Assembly (NCBI GenBank): GCA_036639635.1
Contig: JAVWIF010000007.1
Coordinates: 1-58,090 of the forward strand
Length of the DNA: 58,090 nucleotides
Direction of reading: 5' to 3'
Origin: JAVWIF01 sp036639635
GTDB lineage: Bacteria > Bacillota_I > Bacilli_A > Erysipelotrichales > Erysipelotrichaceae
This document shows, piece after piece, positions 35,501 to 43,088 of the stretch. Each line of letters opens with the position of its first letter. Positions within the stretch are counted from its first letter, which is position 1. The notes under the pieces were generated by a model. It was not told the origin of the DNA. It did not search any database and saw only the letters and a list, made by a program, of their open reading frames with translations. The position numbers and the translations under genes are program-made.

Positions 35501-37820
35501 TCCAATAATATTCACCAAGGTATAAGTTTTGAACGGTTGCTTTAGCCTCCTTTGTTGTTACTTGTGCTACAAGTGTATTTTTTGTATATAAAACACTGCC
35601 ATCATTACAGGGATTCATAATGTCATTTCTAGCATAAAGTCCATAAATTGCTCCATCTAGTGTAGCGTCTCCTTGAGCAGTATCCACCCTATCTTCAAAA
35701 GACCTCATTGGTGTATTGTCATAATCAGTCTTTTTTAGATTGATTGTCGCATTTACTCTTTTATCTAAGAAATCACTCGAAACAATTACTCCATTTGTTG
35801 TAATTGCAGTCTTTATTGTTGTATCAACATCTACCACATAATGGCTTCCACTATGTATCTCTTTTACATAATAAGAACCATAAGGCAAATCTTTGGATGT
35901 TGCTACTCCACTTTTATTTGAAGTGATTGTATCAACAAGTGTTCCATCATGAAAATATACTTCATATTGAAATCCTTCACGTTGAACAATATCATTTGTG
36001 TCTTTATCTTTCTTAACGATTTGTATTTTTCCTTTAATAACACTGTCATTCATTGTTGCATTCAATTGCTGAACTGAAACATTTTGTCCTGCATAACGAA
36101 TTGTCACATGGATTGGGTTTGGATTAATCACATATCCTTTAGGAGCCAATGTTTCAAATATTTGATATTCCCCTAAATCTAATTCTTTGGTTTTCGCTGA
36201 TTGTCCTTTCGCTACAAGATGTTCCACAACACTGCCATTAGGTTTTCTTACTTCAAATTCCCATCCAGATAATGTAGCATCTCCTTGTGCATGGTTCCCT
36301 GTTTCAACGTCTTGTTTAATTACTTCAATTTGACCTTTTTGTCGTTTGTTTGTTAAATTACTTATCGTTGATTCATTCGGTTTTATGTTCATCACATGAA
36401 TTGTTTCATCAAGCACATATCCTTCTTTGGCGCTGACTTCTTGAAAATAAACACTTCCTGGATTTATTTGATCTGCTTTTGCATATCCATTGACATCTGT
36501 CGTAAATGTTTTAAATGGATTGCTCATGTCGGCGTGATAAGACATATTGTATGTTGTATTAGAAAGTTTATTTCCATTTTCTTCATCACTTTTATTTACT
36601 ATTAAGTTACCAAACTTATTCACTTTAATTCCAATACTTGCTTCAATTGGATCTGATAGCTTAAATTTAGCCATTTCTTGTGAGTTGTTTTTCCTATACA
36701 CAATAGAAGATCCTATATATTTTGCTTTAATTTTTGAAAATTTAATTGTAGCATTGTCTTTTGCGTTAAGCGTTCCTGTTACTACTAAATTATTGCCTTC
36801 AATACGTGCGTTTAAACCATCAGTTGATGTAATAGAAAACTTATTTAATATATTTTTAGTATCTGGAATAGTTAAACTTTGACCAACATTAATTTCATTA
36901 TTCTTCACACCATCAAAAGATGGTTTATTACTATGTACCTGTATTCTATTCTGTATTCTACTTTTATACGAACTATAACTAGCAAAACTTGTAGACGTAA
37001 TACTTCCGCCTACTGCTTCCCAAATCATAAACTGAGTAGCTAAATAGTCTTCCTTTGTTTTTGAGGACATTTCCCAACCTTCGTAAGCAATTAGCGATAA
37101 TTCACGTCGTTCTATTGAACTCGGTGTAAAACCACCACCAGGATACAAAAGAATTCCAGGATCAATACAAAAGCCAACTTCGCCATCAACATACACAATT
37201 GGATAATCTGCATTCCAATCCATATGAACACCATCTGCTGCATAACAAATAACTGAGTAACCAGTTCCTGCACCAAGCGTTACATTAGAACTAGTTCTAA
37301 CTCCTCTCAATTTATTATGTAATTCAGATTCTATTTCAACTTTATACTTTTCTTTTTCTGATTCTGTTAAATTATTTATTTTTTTCTTAACAAATAACCC
37401 TTTCACTTCATCCTTCATCCAAATTTCAGTATTTTCAATCTGCAATGGAGTCATCAGCTTTTTTTGTACATCATTTGGTTGTAGTTCTTTTTTTGAAGTG
37501 CTATCTTTTAATGCGTTATTTTTATTTTTAGCAACATGTGGTGGTTCATTACCTAAATTTTCTTTACGTGTAATATCTTCACTTTTGAAATCACTCTCTT
37601 TATTAGGTATCGTGTTTTCATTTTGTTTCGGTGTTTCTTTTTGTTGTTCAAGCATAGCTTGTTCATTTTGTTCTGCTTTTTCGCTGCCCTTTGAAGTATC
37701 AATAATATTATTTGATCTATTATCATTTATGACACCTTCAAATGCTTTTATATTGATGTTGGTAAATAACATTAGAGCTGTTAACATTACAATCCCTAAA
37801 CGTTTAAATTTTATTTTCAT
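32520..37820 (-). CDS. Giant thioester-domain / SpaA-repeat surface adhesin
   Basis: 1,766 residues from the ATG at 37820, which follows GAGGAG. There is a signal peptide (IVMLTALMLFTNINIKA) and a charged linker. A thioester domain at about 180-300 has Cys 218 in GFCIDPG and Gln 263 in ATQFMIWEA, which can form an internal bond to host surfaces. About twelve Cna-B/SpaA domains follow, with repeated LPLGSYYVQEIEAPKG-like motifs and K...E isopeptide pairs. The C-terminus has a membrane helix and basic tail but no LPxTG; KVKTSDETN stands where LPKTGDxT is expected. Probably a cell-surface stalk with an adhesive tip. Confidence 0.9.
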   Translation of the reverse strand: MKIKFKRLGIVMLTALMLFTNINIKAFEGVINDNRSNNIIDTSKGSEKAEQNEQAMLEQQKETPKQNENTIPNKESDFKSEDITRKENLGNEPPHVAKNKNNALKDSTSKKELQPNDVQKKLMTPLQIENTEIWMKDEVKGLFVKKKINNLTESEKEKYKVEIESELHNKLRGVRTSSNVTLGAGTGYSVICYAADGVHMDWNADYPIVYVDGEVGFCIDPGILLYPGGGFTPSSIERRELSLIAYEGWEMSSKTKEDYLATQFMIWEAVGGSITSTSFASYSSYKSRIQNRIQVHSNKPSFDGVKNNEINVGQSLTIPDTKNILNKFSITSTDGLNARIEGNNLVVTGTLNAKDNATIKFSKIKAKYIGSSIVYRKNNSQEMAKFKLSDPIEASIGIKVNKFGNLIVNKSDEENGNKLSNTTYNMSYHADMSNPFKTFTTDVNGYAKADQINPGSVYFQEVSAKEGYVLDETIHVMNIKPNESTISNLTNKRQKGQIEVIKQDVETGNHAQGDATLSGWEFEVRKPNGSVVEHLVAKGQSAKTKELDLGEYQIFETLAPKGYVINPNPIHVTIRYAGQNVSVQQLNATMNDSVIKGKIQIVKKDKDTNDIVQREGFQYEVYFHDGTLVDTITSNKSGVATSKDLPYGSYYVKEIHSGSHYVVDVDTTIKTAITTNGVIVSSDFLDKRVNATINLKKTDYDNTPMRSFEDRVDTAQGDATLDGAIYGLYARNDIMNPCNDGSVLYTKNTLVAQVTTKEAKATVQNLYLGEYYWKEIKASEGYELDPDEHDITLNYEDENTLTIVKDSDVYEHVITGRFDIEKIITDGENSEIVDKEEGAEFLVVLKKYVTKYGSIEKAYEHRDEYTKKEYDKLVTDEDGYAQSNDLAYGTYIVKQIKGQIDTDKYEAQWEFKVDKENQEPIRYIINNRPFTSYLKLVKKDLETNKEVVISSATFKIWDVKNKKYISQKVGETHITEFKTDTRGYVVLPLQLKAGEYRLDEIHAPKDYMINTDSVNFKITNTVVSEVDKDGDPIKIVELKNQSVKGQISITKKGEVLTETKVDKDGNIKFIYKEQGIAGMKVNVVARKDILDSADGTLIYKAGTIVETITTKANGSVKTSKLPLGSYYVQEIEAPKGFVLNDEKHDVDLLYKDQETPIISKSTAIQNKRQKVDVSLIKKDFDNDTPLSGAIFGLYAKEDILEIKGSVVIKAGTLIEKQTTNEKGKIEFVSDLPLGKYEIKEIQAPIGYSSSKEEIQVDATYRGQDIKTISLHSEFKNKITKLEISKSDITTDKELPGNLLTIYEKGNKGSIVDTWISTDEQHMIKGMEVGKTYVLHEISSAYGFAIANDIEFVIQDSGDIQKVKMENKVIFGKLGFHKSGLVFKAIDSKTTKQGTLLTPLWERDNLLGAEITIYAAENITLGNGVTYYEKDQEIETIISDYDTAYSKLLPVGKYYYKETKAPIGYVKDNEKYAFEIKDNQKDEEQIIDSILHNERVTYELDVRKTLETNVIENKEAYKDVVFGVFARDDTYDVKGNVILHPNSLLYTSGIDDKGKLTTKMELPVGNFYLKELSTNEAYVLDTKEYDFSINQSNEKHVVVQVNEGKVIKNELKDFKVKIHKVDHKNKANITNKEFSFTRYRDAYCTSVIETGIANISEGALTFENVHYGITYIKETKAPQGYRLSNKIIKVEVNKAGVFINDKKIESKQDSYQTQFENEELPLIKKVKTSDETNMYAYILITLFSSIVLLGTYKRSTKEKNAHKTMKK

Positions 37821-37850
37821 TTGTATTCTCCTCGTTATTTTTTCATAAAA

Positions 37851-37871
37851 AAAGAACTTCATTGAGTTCTT
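37851..37871 (-). terminator. Terminator-like hairpin 30 bases before the adhesin start
   Basis: AAGAACT and AGTTCTT pair around CAATGA, and a T-run follows on the minus strand. The gap to the adhesin start codon leaves no room for a promoter, so adhesin mRNA must come through this hairpin, which may act as an attenuator. Confidence 0.6.
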
Positions 37872-38086
37872 AAATAAGTTTCTATATAGGTATTATGTCT
37901 TTTATACTGAAGACAACCTTTCATTTCCTTGTGCTTTTCAAAGCTACAGCAATACTCTGTTATAATTACTCATTCCACAATCCTTTCACAATCTTCTATT
38001 TGACTGCATTTACTTGATAAAGCAACTGTTGAGTAAATTGCTAATAGAGATAATACAATAAAAACACTTACAATTATCATTGGCAT
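37859..38086 (-). pseudogene. Small membrane-protein gene interrupted by in-frame UGA
   Basis: After GGAAGGAG, ATG at 38086 starts MPMIIVSVFIVLSLLAIYST, one membrane helix and a short tail with two Cys, giving 38 residues to a UGA at 37970-37972. The same frame then stays open for 35 more codons (VITEYCCSFEKHKEMKGCLQ and on), ending at 37859 inside a terminator hairpin. A terminator placed exactly at the end of the extended frame suggests the gene was once about 74 residues. UGA for a former Trp codon (TGG) is the simplest reading; recoding is possible. The 38-residue product itself (37970-38086) is well supported by its ribosome site. I do not recognise a family. Confidence 0.55.
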
Positions 38087-38106
38087 TTGAATTTCTCCTT
38101 CCATAG

Positions 38107-38136
38107 AAAAGCACCCAGATTACTCCAAGTGCCTTT
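38107..38136 (-). terminator. Terminator-like hairpin upstream of the small membrane-protein gene
   Basis: The minus strand reads AAAAGGCACTTGG, loop, CTGGGTGCTTTT, pairing with wobbles and one bulge, then TTTTC. It ends the RhuM-Fic transcript. The sequence after it (GGAGAAATTCAAAT) is shared with the hairpin at 39371. Confidence 0.6.
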
Positions 38137-38264
38137 TGTTCATCATTATTAAGCTCCTATTTCTGTAGAATCTGTTTTCTTTAAATATGTTTTTCATTTA
38201 TACTGATCGTATTGCATATTTGTTAATTAACTTTTTCATTTTGATTTTTTCTTTCCTTTTTTAT

Positions 38265-39205
38265 TTAATTTTTTGTCAATATATTCATGACTAGATTGAT
38301 CATGAGATCTTTTTCTTTTGGATCTGATTCAGCAATCATAAGCGTTATTGCAACTAAGGCACCGTTACTTATCCGCTTATAATTTCCTATATACAGAAAA
38401 TCATTCATATGCAAGAACTGCAAGAATACGCATGCTGATATCCTCTTACATCCATCAGCATATGGATGGTCTTTAATAAAGAAATATAGTATATTTGCTG
38501 CCTTTTCTTCTAGCGTAGGATATACTTCTTGACCAAATACAGCTTGGAATACCGCTGCCAATATGCTGCAACCTTTCCTTGTTCTTTTTCTATACCGAAT
38601 ACTGCTGATTTGCCAGTAAATGGCATTTTACTAATTAAGTTACAACATTCTTTATAAGATAATTTATATAAAGCCTTTGACCCTCTTGGCTTTGCTACAA
38701 TTTGATGATCATAATCATCAAGTAAACCCAATGCTTGATCGTAAGCTTCTATTACCATATATATTTCATCGGTTTCAACATCTAAGCTACTAGCTAACAT
38801 TCTAGATTGTATATCAATTGTTTTTCCAAGAGTTAAAAGCCTTTTTTCATTGATTACCACTCCTTTGATTATATATTCTTTTAATACACCATTCGCCCAT
38901 TTTCGAAATGCAACACCTATAGGTGATTTGACACGATAACCTACAGAAATGATAACATCCAAATTAAAAACTTTTGGTGGTCTAGTTTTTCCTTTAGTAC
39001 TTCGGGGGGAAATCCCCCCCGAAGTCGTTTCATCTAGTTCACCTTCTTTATATATATTCCTTACATGCTCACCAATAGTAGAACGATCCTTCTTATATAA
39101 ATATGCCATCTGATCAAGTGTTAACCAAACTGTATCTTTATCAGGTGTAACTTGAACATTAAGTTCAATCCCATTTTGGTTGAATTTAATGATTTCATTT
39201 TCCAT
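38265..39205 (-). pseudogene. RhuM-Fic fusion gene split by a frameshift
   Basis: The first frame (38510-39205, 231 residues, GAGGA site) is a RhuM-family protein: VWLTLDQMAYLYKKDRSTI DNA-binding-like start, VFNLDVIISVGYRVKSPIGV and RKWANGVLKEYIIKG. Its sense ends near GKVAAYW. A second frame from there to 38265 gives AAVFQAVFGQEVYPTLEEKA and the Fic/Doc core HPYADGCKRI, with His as catalyst. Adding one A near 38561 joins them into a product of about 330 residues, the usual RhuM-Fic form. Fic/Doc domains add AMP or phosphate to targets. The Asn of HPFxxGNxR is Cys here. Probably inactivated, or an assembly error. Confidence 0.8.
38999..39025. repeat. GC-rich perfect hairpin inside the RhuM coding region
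   Basis: ACTTCGGGGGG and CCCCCCGAAGT pair over 11 bases around a 5-base loop, in an otherwise AT-rich gene. It encodes the segment TTSGGISPRS between two conserved RhuM blocks. Confidence 0.8.
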
Positions 39206-39222
39206 TAATTTATCCTCACTTT

Positions 39223-39251
39223 TTTATACATGAACATTATGTCCATGTAAA
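39223..39251 (-). promoter_or_regulatory. Promoter and palindromic operator of the RhuM-Fic gene
   Basis: -35 TTTACA (39246-39251), 17-base spacer, -10 TATAAA (39223-39228). The spacer is almost filled by a palindrome, ACATGAACAT-T-ATGTCCATGT (39228-39248), with a single mismatched pair. A repressor bound here would block RNA polymerase; self-repression is plausible since RhuM has a predicted DNA-binding start. Confidence 0.65.
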
Positions 39252-39370
39252 CAATATTTCTCACTGTAATCACATCATAGATTCTTGCCAAATTATCCCA
39301 ATCATTTTAGGAATGTTTTTTCATTAATTTTCATACTATTTAACATTTTTTTATTTGAATTTCTCCTTTC

Positions 39371-39397
39371 ACAAAAAAACACTTAGATTATCCTAAG
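39371..39397 (-). terminator. Terminator of the Ig-like protein gene
   Basis: CACTTAG and CTAAGTG pair around a 6-base loop; a long T-run follows on the minus strand. It is followed by AAAGGAGAAATTCAAAT, the same sequence as after the hairpin at 38107. Confidence 0.75.
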
Positions 39398-39416
39398 TGC
39401 CTTTCATTAATTGTTA

Positions 39417-40355
39417 TTAAACCCAATATATAGTGTATCCAACAACATCTTGACAGGCGTTAAAAACTGGAATCGCCGAAAATTCTCTACCATATTCTAC
39501 GCTTCCATCATTCCACATTTGAATACCTGCATTGTAAGCTTCTTCATTCGTTTTCCATATACCAACTGTTGCGACTAATTTCGCATCCTCCTCACTGAAA
39601 TAAGCATTTGGGTCACAAGCAGGTGTAGGTTTTGGCGTTACTGGTACTGTAGTAGATTCTTGCTTTTCAATAACCTTATTATTACTTGGTACATCTATAC
39701 GTGGTGTTTTGGGTAGCGTTGCTTCTTGTTCTTTCTTTGTTTGTTCATTAATAGGTATAGTACCTTCCTTTGTTTTCGTTAAATCTTTTGTACCCTTCAA
39801 TACTTCTATTGTAGCGTCTTTTGTTACTTTATTCTTGTATTTATCGCTAGCAGTTACAATTACTTTATAAGAACCTTCTTTAGTAATATCAAAGGTGTTC
39901 ATTTTATCTCTACTTTCCACAGTTATTTTTGTATCACTTGCATCAATTGCTTTGAAGTATTGTGTTAAATCAACATTCTTTGTATTCACTTGTATTTTTA
40001 TTATTTCCTTAAAATCAACAAAAGTTGGCGCTTTTGTATCCTTTACATGGATTGTTAAATTTAGTTTTTCTTTTTTGTATTCTATAGTACCTTTATACGT
40101 ACCTATTTGTGTTGGAAGTGTTTTATTTAGTTTTAAATGTACTTTAGTTTCTTTTAATATTTCCTCATCTGTTTTCTGTAAATACGTTTTAGCATCCATA
40201 CTAATGGGTTCTCCATACTCAACGCTGAATTCATCTTGCTTTAAAACGATGACTGGTTTATTTTGATTTATCAAATAAACCATACTAGCGATTATGATAC
40301 AAATTACGATGACTACTCCTCCAACATACTTGTATTTATGTACTACGTTTTTCAT
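39417..40355 (-). CDS. Membrane-anchored secreted protein with Ig-like domains
   Basis: 312 residues. One N-terminal helix (residues 11-29, GVVIVICIIIASMVYLI) without lipobox; the rest is outside. Residues 35-105 and 105-190 are two bacterial Ig-like/DUF5011-type repeats (IGTYKGTIEY, KAPTFVDF and EGSYKVIVTASDKYKNKVTK). A Thr/Pro/Lys linker at 195-245 follows, then a C-terminal domain of about 65 residues bounded by two Cys (ACDPNAYF, NACQDVVGYTIYWV) that may pair. Likely a cell-envelope protein; partner unknown. It is flanked by terminators on both sides, so it is monocistronic. Confidence 0.75.
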   Translation of the reverse strand: MKNVVHKYKYVGGVVIVICIIIASMVYLINQNKPVIVLKQDEFSVEYGEPISMDAKTYLQKTDEEILKETKVHLKLNKTLPTQIGTYKGTIEYKKEKLNLTIHVKDTKAPTFVDFKEIIKIQVNTKNVDLTQYFKAIDASDTKITVESRDKMNTFDITKEGSYKVIVTASDKYKNKVTKDATIEVLKGTKDLTKTKEGTIPINEQTKKEQEATLPKTPRIDVPSNNKVIEKQESTTVPVTPKPTPACDPNAYFSEEDAKLVATVGIWKTNEEAYNAGIQMWNDGSVEYGREFSAIPVFNACQDVVGYTIYWV

Positions 40356-40410
40356 TTATATTCCCTCCACTTGATAGTTATTAATTACTATATCATTGTT
40401 TTTTACAATA

Positions 40411-40442
40411 GAAAAAGCACATAGATAAAATTTCTACATGCT
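40411..40442 (-). terminator. Terminator of the ROK kinase gene
   Basis: AGCATGTAG and CTATGTGCT pair with two internal mismatches and are followed by TTTTTCT on the minus strand. Confidence 0.6.
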
Positions 40443-40468
40443 TGTTTATATGCTATATTTTCGTTTGC

Positions 40469-41371
40469 TTAAGATACATAAGAATTAGGGAACATTGCTG
40501 CACCAACAATTCCAGGTTCTTCTAATTGTGCTTCGACAAATTTAACTTCTTGCATTCCTTTGTGGATCATTGTACGATAATAACTTTCCATTTTATCAAA
40601 GAATACATCTTTTCCTTTCATTACACCACCACCTAATACAAATACTTCAGGGTCTACAACATGTGCAATAATAGAGAACATAACAGCTAAATCATATGCC
40701 ATACTATCACAAAGTTCTATTGCTTTAGCATTGCCTTTTCTTGCTAAATCAAACACATCACCAGCATGTTCTATAGCATCATCACCAAATATTACTTTAC
40801 CTTTACGTGTTAGTGCAGTTCCACTCGCTTCATTCTCAACGGCTCCAACATTTAAATAGTTCACTTTTTGACGATTACGATCAATAATAATATTTGCCAC
40901 TTCTCCTGCATGACCATGTTTTCCTGCAACAACTCGTTGATTGACAATCATGGCTCCACCAATACCTGTAGAAACTGTTACATAATATACAATATCTTTT
41001 CCTTTACCTGCACCTAGCATTGCTTCTCCCATTCCTGCAACATTTACATCATTATCTAGAAATGTTGGAAGATGGAAATAATCTGATATTCTTTTTGCTA
41101 AAGGAAATCCTTCAAAACCAGGAAGATTCGTTGCTAAAACCATTTTTCCATTGATTGTATCTACCGGTCCTGGAACACCCATTCCAATTCCAATACAGTC
41201 TTGATATCCATCAATTGATTCAATCATGGTTATGATTTTATTAATGACATGTTCCGTTCCTTTTTTAATTTCAGTTGCATTCTTAATTATTTGTAAAATA
41301 TTCCCTTTTTCATCTACTTTTGCAACACGTACATTCGTGCCACCTAAATCTACTCCGATAAAAGTTTTCAT
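40469..41371 (-). CDS. ROK-family sugar kinase (probable glucokinase)
   Basis: 300 residues; GGAGGAG precedes the ATG. Phosphate loop IGVDLGGTNVRVAKV, the PGPVD segment, LDNDVNVAGMGEAMLGAGKG with the catalytic Asp, and STGIGGAMIV are those of ROK kinases. The usual zinc motif C-x-C-G-x-x-G-C-x-E is replaced by a Cys-free stretch ending VGAVENEASGTAL, keeping only the Glu. It probably phosphorylates glucose or a related sugar; the nearby pyk and pfkA genes fit with glycolysis. Confidence 0.88.
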   Translation of the reverse strand: MKTFIGVDLGGTNVRVAKVDEKGNILQIIKNATEIKKGTEHVINKIITMIESIDGYQDCIGIGMGVPGPVDTINGKMVLATNLPGFEGFPLAKRISDYFHLPTFLDNDVNVAGMGEAMLGAGKGKDIVYYVTVSTGIGGAMIVNQRVVAGKHGHAGEVANIIIDRNRQKVNYLNVGAVENEASGTALTRKGKVIFGDDAIEHAGDVFDLARKGNAKAIELCDSMAYDLAVMFSIIAHVVDPEVFVLGGGVMKGKDVFFDKMESYYRTMIHKGMQEVKFVEAQLEEPGIVGAAMFPNSYVS

Positions 41372-41583
41372 ATTGCTCCTCCTTAAAACTTACCCTTATT
41401 TTAGCACATTTGAAGCACTTTTTCGAATATTTATTAGATATTCCACTATCTTTTTAGAATAGAACTACAATGTTAGTAACACCAGTTTTCTTTCCTACTC
41501 TATTCTTTCGAATCCTTTTGTACCTTACCATAATATCACATAAGAACTTGCAGTGCACACGCAAATAAAACGCATTTTACACG

Positions 41584-41616
41584 CAAAAAAAAAGGATGCA
41601 ATGAAACACATCCTTT
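41584..41616 (-). terminator. Terminator of pyk
   Basis: AAAGGATG and CATCCTTT pair around a 10-base loop; a nine-base T-run follows on the minus strand. Confidence 0.8.
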
Positions 41617-41623
41617 ACTTATA

Positions 41624-43045
41624 TTATTTAACTTCAATAATTTTCATTGTATTTGTAGCACCACAACCAACAGGATATCCTGCAACAATAATAATTGTTG
41701 AACCAGGTTTAACACCCATATCTTTTGCAATTTCAATTGCTAATGCACATTCATTGTTTTGGTTATTAGCAACTTCAGATAGAACAGTAGTAACACCCCA
41801 GTTCATTGCTAATGAACGTCTTGTTTTATCATCAAAGGTTGCAGCAATAACTGGTACTTCTGGACGGAATTTAGAAATTCTACGTGCCGTAGTTCCACTT
41901 TGTGTAAAGGCAATAACCGCAGCTACATCAAGTGACATTGCTGTATCTGCAACGGATATTGCGATTGCATCATTTTTAGTACGTTGACTCGTTTTTACTG
42001 AAGCTTTTAATCTTTCTCTATAAGGTAGTGTTGGTTCCATTGCTCTAGCAATTTTATCCATCGTTTGTACTGCTTCAATTGGATACAATCCAGCAGCACT
42101 CTCTCCACTTAACATAATCGCATCAGTACCATCTAAAATCGCATTCGCTACGTCACTTGCTTCCGCACGAGTAGGTCTTGGATTTCCTTGCATACTCTCT
42201 AACATATGAGTTGCCGTAATTACTGGCTTTCCTAATGCATTTGCTGTTTTAATAATCTTCTTTTGGTAAATTGGAACTAATTCAAAACTAACATCTACTC
42301 CTAAATCACCACGAGCAACCATAACTCCATCAGAAACTTCTAAAATTTCTTCTAAGTTATCAAATCCTTCTTGGTTTTCAATCTTTGGAATAATTTGAAT
42401 ATCTTCTTTACCTTCTTCTTTAAGAATTTGACGAATTGCTAAAACATCTTCTTTTCTTCTTGTAAAAGAAGCCGCAATATAATCAATACCCATTTTACAT
42501 CCAAAACGAATATCAGCTTCATCTTTTTCAGAAATAAAAGGCATGCTTAATTTAACGCCTGGAAGATTACATCCTTTTTTACTCTTTAAAAATCCTGGAT
42601 TTTCGATACGACAAACCAATTCTCCCGCTTTTTTCTCAATAACAGTTAAACGCATTTTTCCATCATCAATTAAAATTGTTCCATTCATTTCTACATCATC
42701 GAAAATTTCAGGACACTGTACATGAAATCTTTCATGTGTTCCTTCTATTTTCTCACGAACGATTGTTACAGTATCACCTTTTTTATATTCTTCTTCTTTG
42801 TTGATAAAGTCACCTAAACGAACTTCAGGTCCTTTTGTATCAAGTAGAATCGCAATATTTTTACCAGTTTCTTTAACAACCTCGCGGATATTTTTAATTC
42901 GATTCCCATGTTCTTCAAAATCTCCATGAGAGAAGTTTAAACGAATGATATTCATTCCGTTATTTACTAATTTTGTTAACATTTCCTTGCTTTCAGAAGC
43001 AGGTCCAATCGTACAGATAATTTTTGTTTTTCTTGTAGCTAGCAT
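41624..43045 (-). CDS. pyk: Pyruvate kinase
   Basis: 473 residues, the core enzyme without the C-terminal PEP-utiliser domain found in Bacillus. Diagnostic blocks: MLATRKTKIICTIGPASESK, MNIIRLNFSHGDFEEH, LLDTKGPEVRLG, the active-site IIPKIENQEGFDNLEEIL with Lys and Glu, GVMVARGDLGVD and TATHMLESM. It makes ATP and pyruvate from phosphoenolpyruvate and ADP. It follows pfkA by 43 bases in a glycolytic pair, and its product is the substrate of PflB encoded elsewhere in the window. Confidence 0.97.
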   Translation of the reverse strand: MLATRKTKIICTIGPASESKEMLTKLVNNGMNIIRLNFSHGDFEEHGNRIKNIREVVKETGKNIAILLDTKGPEVRLGDFINKEEEYKKGDTVTIVREKIEGTHERFHVQCPEIFDDVEMNGTILIDDGKMRLTVIEKKAGELVCRIENPGFLKSKKGCNLPGVKLSMPFISEKDEADIRFGCKMGIDYIAASFTRRKEDVLAIRQILKEEGKEDIQIIPKIENQEGFDNLEEILEVSDGVMVARGDLGVDVSFELVPIYQKKIIKTANALGKPVITATHMLESMQGNPRPTRAEASDVANAILDGTDAIMLSGESAAGLYPIEAVQTMDKIARAMEPTLPYRERLKASVKTSQRTKNDAIAISVADTAMSLDVAAVIAFTQSGTTARRISKFRPEVPVIAATFDDKTRRSLAMNWGVTTVLSEVANNQNNECALAIEIAKDMGVKPGSTIIIVAGYPVGCGATNTMKIIEVK

Positions 43046-43088
43046 ATTTTTTTTACATTTCCTTCCTGATTACCTAATCATATGGTTA

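Noticed and set aside
32520..37820. Splitting the giant adhesin into several genes
   Set aside because: One unbroken frame, continuous domain pattern and a single ribosome site argue for one protein.
37859..38086. Mycoplasma-type genetic code (UGA as Trp) for the whole genome
   Set aside because: UGA is used as a normal stop in several intact genes here (for example mutM and thrS at their coupled ATGA junctions) and the long housekeeping genes contain no internal UGA.
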